Source of the DNA: an uncultured Prevotella sp.
GTDB taxonomy: Bacteria; Bacteroidota; Bacteroidia; Bacteroidales; Bacteroidaceae
Length of the DNA: 13,427 nt
Reading direction: 5' to 3'
Assembly (NCBI GenBank): GCA_934230965.1
Contig: CAKQFW010000036.1
Location: 1-13,427, forward strand
The translations under genes were made by a program, and so were the position numbers. Positions 1 to 7,847 of this stretch are shown in pieces (within the stretch, counting starts at the first letter, position 1; every line of letters begins with the position of its first letter). The notes under the pieces are model-generated. The model did no database searches. It worked only from the letters and a program-made list of their open reading frames with translations, and was not told where the DNA came from.

Positions 1-12
1 AGCAAAAATAAA

Positions 13-48
13 AAGAGCTGGTTGGGACTGCTCTTACCTTGATAAGGT
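13..48. repeat. two adjacent small hairpins at window start
   Basis: AAGAGC (13-18) pairs with GCTCTT (30-35). It is immediately followed by ACCTT (36-40) pairing with AAGGT (44-48) around a 3-nt loop. They could be the tail of a transcript entering from outside the window or part of the repeat mosaic that follows. No U-tract follows, so an intrinsic terminator is not supported. Confidence 0.35.
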
Positions 49-75
49 GATGTCATAAAGTAATGCGTCGGCCCT

Positions 76-201
76 GAAACCCAGCAACAAGTTGTCTCGT
101 ATCGACCGTTATGAACACGTGGAACGGTCGATGCGCGTGTTCATATCGACCGTTATGAACATGTGGAACGACCGTTATGAGACAACTTGTCGCTGGGTTT
201 C
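76..201. repeat. 23-bp inverted repeat flanking an 80-bp segment
   Basis: The 23 bases at 76-98 (beginning GAAACCCAGC, ending GTTGTCTC) are the reverse complement of 179-201 with a single mismatch. The 80-bp interior carries ATCGACCGTT (101-110) with its exact inverse AACGGTCGAT (123-132), and ATGAACACG (111-119) with its exact inverse CGTGTTCAT (136-144). A 26-bp stretch at 101-126 is repeated directly at 145-170 with one mismatch, and the core CGACCGTTATGA occurs a third time at 169-180. I see no ORF or TAnnTTTG promoter inside. The role is unknown; a cruciform, recombination site or dispersed palindromic repeat are all possible. Confidence 0.8.
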
Positions 202-322
202 GCCCGATTTATCAATGGGTTTCGCCCGATTTATCGCTGGGTTTCGCCCGATTTATCAATGGGTTCCGTCCGATTTATCAATGGTTTTGCCCAACATAGA
301 CAATGGTTTCGCTCGATTTTTT
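191..322. repeat. six tandem 22-bp units
   Basis: The units start at 191, 213, 235, 257, 279 and 301. The first four share the core CGATTTAT at the unit end and differ mainly in the first four bases, which alternate CGCT / CAAT / CGCT / CAAT before GGGTTTCGCCCG. Units 5 and 6 have decayed. The period is exactly 22 with no spacer, so it is not a CRISPR array. It is not a multiple of three, so the open frames across it are not coding repeats. The first unit overlaps the right arm of the upstream inverted repeat, so the two structures grew together. Confidence 0.9.
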
Positions 323-550
323 GCTTGATATCACGCTACGTTCACCTTGTCATGGTGTTTTTGTATCAATGGTTTGGAACTAATAACGGCTATATTTCTC
401 AGCTTTGTTGTACGCTAATTGGTTGAGCACGAACAACACTAATCAACTTCTCACGGCATAATCACATGAATATCTATTGCCAAAATGTTAAAAAAGGGGG
501 TTGGTTTACATTTAAGTCTCTATTGTTTCTTATTTATAAAACAATATGTT
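323..550. other. AT-rich intergenic stretch, no gene seen
   Basis: Between the tandem repeats and the promoter of the next gene I find no ORF with a credible start, no tRNA-like cloverleaf and no strong terminator. A frame stays open through part of it only because it continues from the out-of-frame repeat array. Confidence 0.6.
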
Positions 551-558
551 TATCTTTG
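523..558 (+). promoter_or_regulatory. Bacteroidota-type promoter
   Basis: TATCTTTG at 551-558 matches the TAnnTTTG -7 element. A TTG at 523-525 lies 25 nt upstream, a little further than the usual ~20. It would start a short leader of about 25-30 nt before the ATG at 591. Confidence 0.6.
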
Positions 559-590
559 TACGAAAATGATAACCTATTTGACACACACCC

Positions 591-2648
591 ATGACACACG
601 ATAACAAGCGAGGATATGTAGGGTTGAAGACAGCTATTATGCTTATGGCATTGGCTGTCTTCAACCCTTTTTTATTGCTCTCGGTGCAAGCGCAAGACGA
701 GGGCGACACGTGGCATCGCTATTATGAAATGTGGGTGGGCGACGACGAGGTAGAAGATGAGATGGCCGAGACGCTGTATGACGAGTTGGCCGACCTCTCT
801 GCCCACAAGTTAAACCTAAACACGGCCACACGCGCCGACCTACAGCGCATGGCCTTTCTTACCGATAAGCAGATTGACGACATAGGCGAATACGTCTACC
901 GCTACGGCCCTGTGCGGTCGGTGGCCGAGCTGTCGATGGTGCCCACCCTCGACCTTGCCACGCTGCGCCTCATACAGTGCTTTGTTTATGCGGGCGATGG
1001 AGCGAAACGCGCACCATTGCCCCCACTCGACACCCTGCTGCGCCACACACGTAGCGAACTGACCGCCGCCCTCAGCACCCCTCTTTACACCCGCGATGGC
1101 GACCTGTTGGGGGCCGAGCGCGGATACTTAGGCCCCAAATATCGACACTGGCTACGCTTCAAGTCGGGCTATGGCCGAAAACTGGAGGTAGGACTGACAG
1201 CCGCCCAAGATGCTGGCGAGCCGTTCTTCACCCGACAAAACCGCTGGGGCTACGACTTTTACAGCTTTTACGCCATTATGCGTGGCGTGGGACGAATAAA
1301 GACGGTGGTGGTGGGCCGATACCGCGCTCGCCTGGGCATGGGCCTCATCCTAAACACCGACTTCACCTTAGGCAAGACCATGGCGCTGGGCACGCTGGGG
1401 CGCACCGAGAACCGGCTGCGGGCCCACTCGTCGCGACAAGAGAGCTCATACCTGCAAGGGGCTGCCGCCACGATACAACTTACAAACACGCTGGAGCTTA
1501 CCACCTTGTTTTCAATACGCAACGTCGACGCCACACTGAACGCCGATGGCGAGACCGTGAAGACGCTGCTGAAGACAGGCTACCACCGTACCGAGAGCGA
1601 GATGCAACGCCGCCGCAACACACAACAAATGGTGGGTGCCGCCAGTGTGGCATGGGCCAAGAACGGGTTTCGCGTGTCGGCATCAGCCCTCACCATGGGC
1701 TACAACAGAGAGTTACGGCCCGACACTGAAACGCCCTATAAGCGCTATTATCCTCAGGGCAAGCACTTCAGCTACGCATCGCTAAGCTACAGCTGGATGG
1801 GGCCCAAACTGCAAGTGGCGGGCGAGACAGCCACCAGCGCCAGCGGTGGATGGGCAGCCCTACACACCGCCTCGTACGAACCGTGGTCGGCCCTCACCCT
1901 TACCGCCGCCCACCGCTATTACGCCTACCGCTACCACGCCCTCATGGGCAGCGCCTTTGGCACCAACCGCGACACCAGCAACGAGCACGGCCTGTACCTG
2001 GGCGCCCAACTTATGCTGTCGGGGCACGCCACGCTGTCGGCCTATACCGACTGGGCACGGTCGGCCTGGCCACGCTACGGCATCTCGTTTGCCTCGCGCT
2101 GCTCTGACCACCAACTGTCGTTGCGCCTGACCTACCCCACCTTCGTCTTCAACGCCAGCTACCGCCTACGCGCTCAGCAGCACGACAACGCGCTGCACAC
2201 CGCCCTTGACAATAGGCTTACACAACGCCTAAAGTTGGCGGCCACCCTTATGCACGGCATGTGGCATGCCGACACCCAACTGCATGGGTCGGCCTACACC
2301 TCGGCGGGCGAGCGCAGCCTGGGGTTTCTCGCCATGCAGAGCCTCGGCCTCACACACCATTGGCTCACGGCCGACGCAGCGCTAACCTATTTCTGCACCG
2401 ACGATTATAACAGCCGCCTGTATGTGTATGAGCGCGGCTTGCTGTACGACTTTTCTTTTCCTATGTTCTACGGGCGCGGCATACATTATTCGGCCCGCCT
2501 TCGTGCCGACCTCTCGCCACGCCTCATGCTAATGGCCAAAGGTGCCACCACCAACTATTTTGACCGCTCATCCATTGGCTCTGGGCTGCAACGCATAGGG
2601 CGCTCGTCGAAGACCGATGTAGAGGTGCAGCTGCGATGGAAATTTTGA
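591..2648 (+). CDS. exported helix-hairpin-helix protein with predicted beta-barrel body
   Basis: The product is 685 residues. A signal peptide is visible at about 11-34 (hydrophobic core GLKTAIMLMALAVF, likely cleavage after SVQA before QD). Residues ~72-132 form a ComEA-like helix-hairpin-helix unit (LNLNTATRADLQRMAFL, then IGEYVYRYGPVRSVAELSMV), a fold that elsewhere binds DNA or mediates protein contacts. From ~150 to the end the sequence is rich in alternating aromatic/polar strands and stops on Phe (VQLRWKF), as outer-membrane beta-barrels do. An envelope location with a periplasmic HHH plug or adaptor is inferred. A role in DNA uptake would be speculation, since no com genes are nearby. 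Codon use is GC-rich. It is transcribed alone, with 175 bp and a new promoter before the kinase. Confidence 0.88.
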   Translation: MTHDNKRGYVGLKTAIMLMALAVFNPFLLLSVQAQDEGDTWHRYYEMWVGDDEVEDEMAETLYDELADLSAHKLNLNTATRADLQRMAFLTDKQIDDIGEYVYRYGPVRSVAELSMVPTLDLATLRLIQCFVYAGDGAKRAPLPPLDTLLRHTRSELTAALSTPLYTRDGDLLGAERGYLGPKYRHWLRFKSGYGRKLEVGLTAAQDAGEPFFTRQNRWGYDFYSFYAIMRGVGRIKTVVVGRYRARLGMGLILNTDFTLGKTMALGTLGRTENRLRAHSSRQESSYLQGAAATIQLTNTLELTTLFSIRNVDATLNADGETVKTLLKTGYHRTESEMQRRRNTQQMVGAASVAWAKNGFRVSASALTMGYNRELRPDTETPYKRYYPQGKHFSYASLSYSWMGPKLQVAGETATSASGGWAALHTASYEPWSALTLTAAHRYYAYRYHALMGSAFGTNRDTSNEHGLYLGAQLMLSGHATLSAYTDWARSAWPRYGISFASRCSDHQLSLRLTYPTFVFNASYRLRAQQHDNALHTALDNRLTQRLKLAATLMHGMWHADTQLHGSAYTSAGERSLGFLAMQSLGLTHHWLTADAALTYFCTDDYNSRLYVYERGLLYDFSFPMFYGRGIHYSARLRADLSPRLMLMAKGATTNYFDRSSIGSGLQRIGRSSKTDVEVQLRWKF

Positions 2649-2709
2649 TAGAGCGCAAAACTTGCACTAATTTATTCGGCTTTTTCTCTCACCAATAAAA
2701 GAAAAATAG

Positions 2710-2717
2710 TATTTTTG
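2710..2717 (+). promoter_or_regulatory. promoter -7 element for the receptor-like kinase
   Basis: TATTTTTG fits TAnnTTTG. There is no clear TTG at the expected distance, only a T-rich stretch (2681-2688). It would give a leader of roughly 100 nt before the ATG at 2824. Confidence 0.55.
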
Positions 2718-2823
2718 CAACATCTAAGCATCTGTTATTAATGGTTGCTACACACATGTATGTATATACAAGCTTCGTTTGTTGACACAATAAACGATAC
2801 CACTGGATAAAAGACGAAACGAT

Positions 2824-4599
2824 ATGAACACATTAAAAGCAGGAACAACCTTGCAGAAGGGCAAGTATACCATCTCTCAAGTGCTGGGAGCTGGCACCTT
2901 CGGCATTACCTATATGGCCAACACGCGTGTGCAGATGAATGGACCGCTGGGGCAGATGGATGTTACGGTTAACGTGGCCGTAAAAGAGTTTTACATGAAA
3001 GACATAAACGTGCGCACCAGCGATGGCGCCAACATTGAGGGCACACAAAACGCGCTGGTGAAAGACTATAGGCATAAGTTTAGAAAAGAGGCCGAAAACC
3101 TTGCCAAGCTTCATCATAAAAACATAGTGCAGGTGGTTGACGTGTTTGACGAGAACAACACCACCTATTATGTAATGAAACATATTGATGGCGACACGCT
3201 CGACCAGTATATCCTGTCGAAGAGTAGGCTGACAGAGCGCGAGGCGCTGAACGGCATCAGCACAGTGGGCCAAGCGCTGGCCTATATGCACGCCCACAAC
3301 ATTATTCACCTCGACCTGAAGCCCAAAAACATTATGCGCGACAAGGCGGGCAACTTGCTGCTCATCGACTTTGGCCTATCAAAACAGTATGATGAAAAGG
3401 GCGAACCCGAGTCGAGCACGTCGATAGGTTTGGGCACGCCTGGCTATGCTCCCATTGAGCAAGCCAACTTTAAGCAAGATGGCACCATGCCTGTAACGCT
3501 CGACATTTATGCGCTGGGCGCCACGCTGTTTAAGATGCTGACGGGCCAGACACCGCCCGAAGCCTCAACGATATTGAACGATGGGTTTCCCACCCAGCTT
3601 TTGCAACAGGCTGGCGTGAGCGCTGCCACCATTGCCGTGGTAGAGAAGGCCATGTCGCCCATGCGCAAGCAACGTTACCAGACAATGAACGAGATGCTGC
3701 AAGCCATTGCCGCCATAAACAGCAGCACGGCAAGCGAAGACACGGTTCTTGAAGACGAGGGCACCGATTATGAACAGCCCGCGAGCCATGCGCAGCCTGT
3801 AAACATTGCGCAACCCATAGAGGCTGAAGAACCTGAAGAAGAGGCGGAAGATGAAGTCGAGGAGGAGGAGGGGCCCAGCTACAAGAAGATTGCAATATGG
3901 TTGGCCGCCATCTGCTTGGGCCTTGTAGCCGTTTTCTATGTAGCTTATAACAAGTCGACACCATCATCACAAACCGAAGCCGTGGCCAATGCCGAGCCCA
4001 CTTTTACGCAAGAAATAGACCTCGGCTTGCCCAGCGGCACCATTTGGGCTGGATGGAACATAGGCGCCTCGAAGGCCGAAGACCCCGGTGGTCTGTATGC
4101 TTGGGGCGAGCTTGTATACTACAAAACATTTACCAATTATTTTGACGCCTCATACAGCAAATATACCTTGGCTAAAGGAAAAACGGCCCTCATAGGCAGC
4201 AACGACGATGTGGCACACTTCACATGGGGCAACGGATGGCGCATGCCATCAAGGAAAGAGGTAGACGAGCTGCTAACCCACTGCACTTTTGAGCGGGCCA
4301 CCTATAAAGGCTGCAAGGGATTGATGGGCACTGGGCCTAACGGCAACAAGATTTTCTTTCCCTGCACAGGCTATGGCAACGAAAATGGCGTATGGGATCG
4401 CAAAACTGAGGGCGACTACCTCTGTGGCGAGCTGTGCGCCCTTGACACGCACGACCACAGTGCTTACGATCCCGCTGTTCTTGACGACTTAAAACAATCG
4501 AAACGTGCCGTGTCGTATCAATTCGGAGACGACGAGCAATGCCCCACAATAGGCTGCAGCCCCCGCGTTTTAGGCCAGGCTGTAAGAGCTGTGAAGTAA
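2824..4599 (+). CDS. transmembrane Ser/Thr protein kinase with C-terminal DLGLPSGT (FISUMP-like) domain
   Basis: The product is 591 residues. The eukaryotic-like kinase domain spans ~15-300: glycine loop GAGTFG (22-27), ATP lysine K54 in VAVKEF, catalytic loop HLDLKPKN (162-169, Asp164 and Asn169), DFG at 182-184 and an APIE in place of APE. The usual HRD arginine is Leu163, so this is a non-RD kinase that probably does not depend on activation-loop phosphorylation. An acidic Glu-rich linker (~325-350) leads to one membrane helix (~356-375). The C-terminal ~195 residues begin DLGLPSGTIWAGWN and are Cys-rich, resembling the FISUMP-type domain common in exported Bacteroidota proteins. The expected topology is kinase inside, sensor or binding domain in the periplasm. 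The ligand and substrates are unknown. A paralogue begins at 12838. Confidence 0.93.
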   Translation: MNTLKAGTTLQKGKYTISQVLGAGTFGITYMANTRVQMNGPLGQMDVTVNVAVKEFYMKDINVRTSDGANIEGTQNALVKDYRHKFRKEAENLAKLHHKNIVQVVDVFDENNTTYYVMKHIDGDTLDQYILSKSRLTEREALNGISTVGQALAYMHAHNIIHLDLKPKNIMRDKAGNLLLIDFGLSKQYDEKGEPESSTSIGLGTPGYAPIEQANFKQDGTMPVTLDIYALGATLFKMLTGQTPPEASTILNDGFPTQLLQQAGVSAATIAVVEKAMSPMRKQRYQTMNEMLQAIAAINSSTASEDTVLEDEGTDYEQPASHAQPVNIAQPIEAEEPEEEAEDEVEEEEGPSYKKIAIWLAAICLGLVAVFYVAYNKSTPSSQTEAVANAEPTFTQEIDLGLPSGTIWAGWNIGASKAEDPGGLYAWGELVYYKTFTNYFDASYSKYTLAKGKTALIGSNDDVAHFTWGNGWRMPSRKEVDELLTHCTFERATYKGCKGLMGTGPNGNKIFFPCTGYGNENGVWDRKTEGDYLCGELCALDTHDHSAYDPAVLDDLKQSKRAVSYQFGDDEQCPTIGCSPRVLGQAVRAVK

Positions 4600-4616
4600 T
4601 AGAGAAGTGCTAGAGG

Positions 4617-4660
4617 AAGGTGCATAAAGATCTTAACGAAAGGTTTTTACGCACCTTTTT
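4617..4660 (+). terminator. intrinsic terminator after the kinase gene
   Basis: AAGGTGCATAAA (4617-4628) pairs with TTTACGCACCTT (4646-4657) with one A/C mismatch. The last stem bases run into a T5 tract (4656-4660). It lies 18 nt after the kinase stop codon. Confidence 0.8.
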
Positions 4661-4738
4661 GTATAATATGCAATGCTATAACCCATTGAACACTTGATAA
4701 TTCGGAAGGAGATGAACCGATATATTGAAAAAAATGCG

Positions 4739-4746
4739 TAACTTTG
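4739..4746 (+). promoter_or_regulatory. promoter -7 element for the small ORF-era transcript
   Basis: TAACTTTG matches TAnnTTTG and is followed by GCAC, the same context as the asd promoter. The -33 element is not obvious. It would start a leader of ~35 nt before the 51-residue ORF and probably drives era too. Confidence 0.6.
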
Positions 4747-4785
4747 CACACAAATAACATGTAATCAATCATAAAGGATGTTGAC

Positions 4786-4941
4786 ATGAAAAAAGATAGG
4801 ATTGTTTTTACAGATAAGAAAAACGTAATTACTCCCAGTCTGCGACAAAAGATTGAAAAAGCGCGCAAAGAGTATGAGCGCAATGAAACGATATGTTTTG
4901 ACAATGCTAGCGCCGCGATAAAATGGATGGATTCTTTATGA
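4786..4941 (+). CDS. 51-residue ORF upstream of era; unknown, antitoxin-like in character
   Basis: This short ORF begins MKKDRIVFTDKKNV and ends AIKWMDSL. It has a ribosome-binding site AAAGGA (4773-4778) 7 nt before the ATG, a promoter element 40 nt upstream, and a stop 21 nt before the era start. Residues ~17-34 are a charged, probably helical segment (SLRQKIEKARKEYERNE), followed by a short strand-like ICFDNASAAI and the final helix. Small basic N-terminus plus amphipathic C-terminal helix is the style of type II antitoxins of this phylum, but no toxin gene lies next to it and no family is firmly recognised. It may be a solitary regulator or a small protein co-expressed with the GTPase. 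Confidence 0.6.
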   Translation: MKKDRIVFTDKKNVITPSLRQKIEKARKEYERNETICFDNASAAIKWMDSL

Positions 4942-4962
4942 AATAATAGAAACACACTTTAA

Positions 4963-5844
4963 ATGCATAAGGCAGGATTTGTAAATATTGTGGGCAACCC
5001 CAATGTGGGTAAGTCAACACTGATGAACCAGCTCGTAGGCGAGCGCATCAGCATTGCCACCTTTAAGGCGCAAACCACGCGCCACCGCATCATGGGCATT
5101 GTTAATACTGATGATGCACAGATAGTATTTTCTGACACCCCGGGCGTGCTTAAGCCCAACTATAAGCTGCAGGAGATGATGCTGGCCTTCTCAGAGTCGG
5201 CCCTTCAAGATGCCGACGTGCTGCTCTACGTTACCGATGTGGTAGAGAACCCCGAGAAGAACATGGGCTTTCTTGACAAGGTAAAGAAGATGACTATACC
5301 TGTGCTGCTGCTCATCAACAAGATAGACCAGAGCGACCAAAAGCTGCTGGGCGACATAGTAGAGAGGTGGCACAGGCTGCTGCCCAACGCCGAGATTTTG
5401 CCCATATCGGCCAAGAACAAGTTTGGCACCGACATGCTGATGAAGCGCATACAAGAGCTGCTGCCGCCATCGCCCCCTTATTTCGGCAAAGACCAGCTTA
5501 CCGACAAGCCCGCCCGCTTCTTCGTATCAGAAATTATTCGCGAAAAGATATTGCTCTATTACGACAAGGAGATACCTTACTCGGTAGAGGTGCGCGTAGA
5601 TATGTTTAAGGAGGAGAAGGAGAAGATAAACATACGTGCGGTGATATATGTTGAGCGCGACTCGCAAAAGGGCATCATCATTGGGCACCGTGGCGTGGCA
5701 CTGAAGAAGATGTCGACCGAGGCTCGCAAGACGCTGGAAAAATTCTTCGGCAAACACATCTACCTCGAAACGTATGTAAAAGTAGACAAAGACTGGCGTA
5801 GCTCGAAACGAGAGCTCGACAGCTTTGGGTATAACCCGGAATGA
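4963..5844 (+). CDS. era: GTPase Era
   Basis: The product is 293 residues, the normal Era length. Era is a GTPase that binds the 3' end of 16S rRNA and helps small-subunit maturation at the membrane/cytoplasm. G1 is GNPNVGKS (11-18), the conserved QTTRHR switch-I segment follows, G3 is DTPG (58-61), G4 is NKID (119-122) and G5 is ISAKNKFG. The C-terminal KH domain carries the GHRG loop (as GIIIGHRG) and ends in the typical Era tail around KVDKDWR. It lies 21 nt behind a 51-residue ORF and 80 nt ahead of der, so one transcript is likely. Pairing of era with der is common in Bacteroidales. Confidence 0.98.
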   Translation: MHKAGFVNIVGNPNVGKSTLMNQLVGERISIATFKAQTTRHRIMGIVNTDDAQIVFSDTPGVLKPNYKLQEMMLAFSESALQDADVLLYVTDVVENPEKNMGFLDKVKKMTIPVLLLINKIDQSDQKLLGDIVERWHRLLPNAEILPISAKNKFGTDMLMKRIQELLPPSPPYFGKDQLTDKPARFFVSEIIREKILLYYDKEIPYSVEVRVDMFKEEKEKINIRAVIYVERDSQKGIIIGHRGVALKKMSTEARKTLEKFFGKHIYLETYVKVDKDWRSSKRELDSFGYNPE

Positions 5845-5924
5845 GATTAAAGGCCCTCTTCCTTTTTAACACAGAAGATGAAAGAAGAGAGGGGAAAAGA
5901 ACAGACTAAGAAACACAGAGAGAA

Positions 5925-7238
5925 ATGGCAAATTTAGTAGCAATCGTGGGACGCCCCAACGTGGGCAAATCGACATTGTTTAACCGACTGACCAAGTCGC
6001 GCCGAGCTATCGTGAGCGACACGGCAGGCACCACACGCGACCGACAGTATGGCAAGTGTGAGTGGAACGGACGCGAATTTTCGGTGGTAGACACTGGTGG
6101 ATGGGTAGTAAACTCTGACGACGTGTTTGAAGACGCCATTCGCCGACAGGTGCTCGTAGCCACTGAAGAGGCCGACCTGGTGCTCTTCCTCGTTGACGTG
6201 CAGACAGGCCTTACCGACTGGGACGAAGATGTAGCCTCTATCCTTCGTCGCTCAAAGTTGCCCGTCATCCTGGTGGCAAACAAGACCGATAACAACGACC
6301 AGATATATGATGCTGCCGAGTTTTATTCACTCGGCCTGGGCGACCCCCAGTGCATCAGTTCGGCTACAGGTAGCGGCACAGGCGACCTGCTCGACATGGT
6401 GCTCGACAAGCTGCCCATTACCAATGCCGACGAGACCGAAGAGGGCATACCCCGCTTTGCTGTGGTGGGCCGCCCTAACGCTGGTAAGAGCAGCATCATT
6501 AACGCCTTTATTGGCGAAGACCGCAACATTGTAACCGAGATTGCTGGCACCACACGCGACAGCATCTACACACGGTTTGATAAGTTTGGCTTCGACTTCT
6601 ACCTCGTCGATACGGCGGGTATTCGGCGTAAGAACAAGGTGTCAGAAGACCTCGAGTTCTACTCGGTAATGCGCTCTATCCGCGCTATCGAAAACTCTGA
6701 CGTCTGCATCCTCATGATTGATGCCACGCGTGGCATCGAGGCTCAGGATATGAACATCTTTCAGCTGATACAGCGCAACAACAAGTCGCTGGTGGTGGTG
6801 GTAAACAAGTGGGACCTGGTAGAAAACAAAGACCAGGCCGTGATAAAGACCTTCGAGAACGCTATACGTCAGCGCATGGCACCATTTGTCGATTTTCCCA
6901 TTGTCTTTGCGTCGGCCCTCACCAAGCAGCGCATCTTCAAGGTGCTTGAAATGGCCAAAGAGGTATATCAGAACCGCAAGGCCAAGGTGGGCACCGCTAA
7001 GCTGAACGAGGTGATGCTGCCCCTTATCGAGGCCTATCCGCCACCATCAACAAAGGGCAAGTATATCAAGATTAAGTATTGCACGCAGCTGCCTAACACA
7101 CAGATACCCTCGTTTGTGTTCTACGCTAACCTGCCGCAGTATATCAAGGAGCCCTATCGCCGCTTTCTTGAGAACAAGATTCGTGAAAACTGGCCCATGC
7201 ACGGTTGCCCCATCAACGTGTTTATAAGGCAGAAGTAG
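5925..7238 (+). CDS. der: tandem GTPase Der (EngA), 50S ribosome assembly
   Basis: The product is 437 residues with the Der-specific double G domain. The first has G1 GRPNVGKS (9-16), TAGTTRD, DTGG and NKTD. The second has G1 GRPNAGKS (182-189), [15 protein letters not shown] and NKWD. A KH-like C-terminal domain follows (about 355-437, with the conserved FVFYAN stretch). Der acts in the cytoplasm in late assembly of the large ribosomal subunit. The start at 5925 follows an A/G-rich stretch and gives the expected [13 protein letters not shown]-terminus. No promoter is visible in the 80-nt gap after era, so co-transcription is likely. A GC-rich palindrome begins 10 bases after its stop. Confidence 0.98.
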   Translation: MANLVAIVGRPNVGKSTLFNRLTKSRRAIVSDTAGTTRDRQYGKCEWNGREFSVVDTGGWVVNSDDVFEDAIRRQVLVATEEADLVLFLVDVQTGLTDWDEDVASILRRSKLPVILVANKTDNNDQIYDAAEFYSLGLGDPQCISSATGSGTGDLLDMVLDKLPITNADETEEGIPRFAVVGRPNAGKSSIINAFIGEDRNIVTEIAGTTRDSIYTRFDKFGFDFYLVDTAGIRRKNKVSEDLEFYSVMRSIRAIENSDVCILMIDATRGIEAQDMNIFQLIQRNNKSLVVVVNKWDLVENKDQAVIKTFENAIRQRMAPFVDFPIVFASALTKQRIFKVLEMAKEVYQNRKAKVGTAKLNEVMLPLIEAYPPPSTKGKYIKIKYCTQLPNTQIPSFVFYANLPQYIKEPYRRFLENKIRENWPMHGCPINVFIRQK

Positions 7239-7241
7239 CCC

Positions 7242-7268
7242 CCTCCAGCTCCCCCGCCGGGGGAGAGG
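7242..7268. repeat. GC-rich palindrome after der
   Basis: CTCCCCC (7249-7255) pairs perfectly with GGGGGAG (7259-7265) around a 3-nt loop. Outer CCT/AGG bases (7242-7244, 7266-7268) can extend it across a bulge. No T-tract follows directly, so it is more like a dispersed intergenic palindrome or mRNA-stability hairpin than a classic terminator. Similar C-run/G-run palindromes are, to my knowledge, frequent between genes in this phylum. Confidence 0.65.
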
Positions 7269-7311
7269 TGTGTGGCACGGGACATTTTTGACTAAAGATT
7301 TTTCTGAACAG

Positions 7312-7716
7312 ATGAAACACAGATATTGTGTATGCCTCATCGTGCTTGCCGCCATGCTGCTTATTGCCTGTGGCGGCAAGAGCGATGATAACCCCAGCGA
7401 GATGGTGGGCCGCACGGCCAAGCTGTATTATGACAACCTGCTGCACGGCCGCTACGATGTGTTTGTTGACGGATTTTATCGTCCCGACTCTATTCCTGGC
7501 AGCTATCGCTCGCAACTTATTGACAATGCCCGCATGTATGTGGCACAGATGAACGACGACCACCACGGCCTATATCGCGTAGACCTGATACGTGCCACGG
7601 CCGACACGGCTCGCAACGAGGGCCGCGCCTTCTTGCTGCTATGCTTTGCCGACAGCACACGCGAAGAGATTGTGGTGCCCATGGTGCGGGTGGAGAAACT
7701 GTGGATGATGCGTTGA
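7312..7716 (+). CDS. small lipoprotein of unknown function
   Basis: The start is placed at 7312 (MKHRYCVCLIVL) because it gives a proper lipoprotein signal; the frame also opens at 7270, but that would add 14 residues before the signal. The 134-residue product has the lipobox LIAC with Cys20, followed by GGKSDDN, an acidic stretch like the Bacteroidota surface-lipoprotein export signal. The mature part (~110 residues) has a helix then strands (KLYYDNLLHGRYDVFVDGF, near the end IVVPMVRVEKLWMM), compatible with a small NTF2/cystatin-like alpha+beta fold. I do not recognise a named family. It sits 73 nt after der, behind a GC-rich hairpin, with no good promoter of its own visible. Confidence 0.82.
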   Translation: MKHRYCVCLIVLAAMLLIACGGKSDDNPSEMVGRTAKLYYDNLLHGRYDVFVDGFYRPDSIPGSYRSQLIDNARMYVAQMNDDHHGLYRVDLIRATADTARNEGRAFLLLCFADSTREEIVVPMVRVEKLWMMR

Positions 7717-7766
7717 CAAAACGCTAAAAAAACAATAAAAATGATGGCACATTGATATAATTATTG

Positions 7767-7774
7767 TAACTTTG
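7767..7774 (+). promoter_or_regulatory. promoter -7 element for asd
   Basis: TAACTTTG fits TAnnTTTG. A matching -33 TTG is not clear at the usual distance. It predicts a leader of ~65-70 nt before the asd ATG, in which I recognise no riboswitch. Confidence 0.6.
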
Positions 7775-7847
7775 CACGCAATAGGTAGCCTGTAGGGCGC
7801 CTGAAGGAAGTTACGATAAAAAGATTAATGATAAAAGAATAGGTATT

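Noticed and set aside
191..322. CRISPR array
   Set aside because: The units are directly contiguous with no spacers, and no cas-like gene is present.
92..426. Open frames encoding repeated GFARFI / WVSPDLSM peptides
   Set aside because: They are produced by the 22-bp tandem array, whose period is not a multiple of three. There is no ribosome-binding site and no domain.
7270..7311. Upstream ATG for the lipoprotein gene
   Set aside because: It would place 14 extra polar/charged residues before the signal peptide, and it begins inside the arm region of the GC-rich palindrome.
7780..7847. Riboswitch (lysine type) in the asd leader
   Set aside because: The leader is under 75 nt and lacks the multi-helix architecture that a lysine riboswitch needs.
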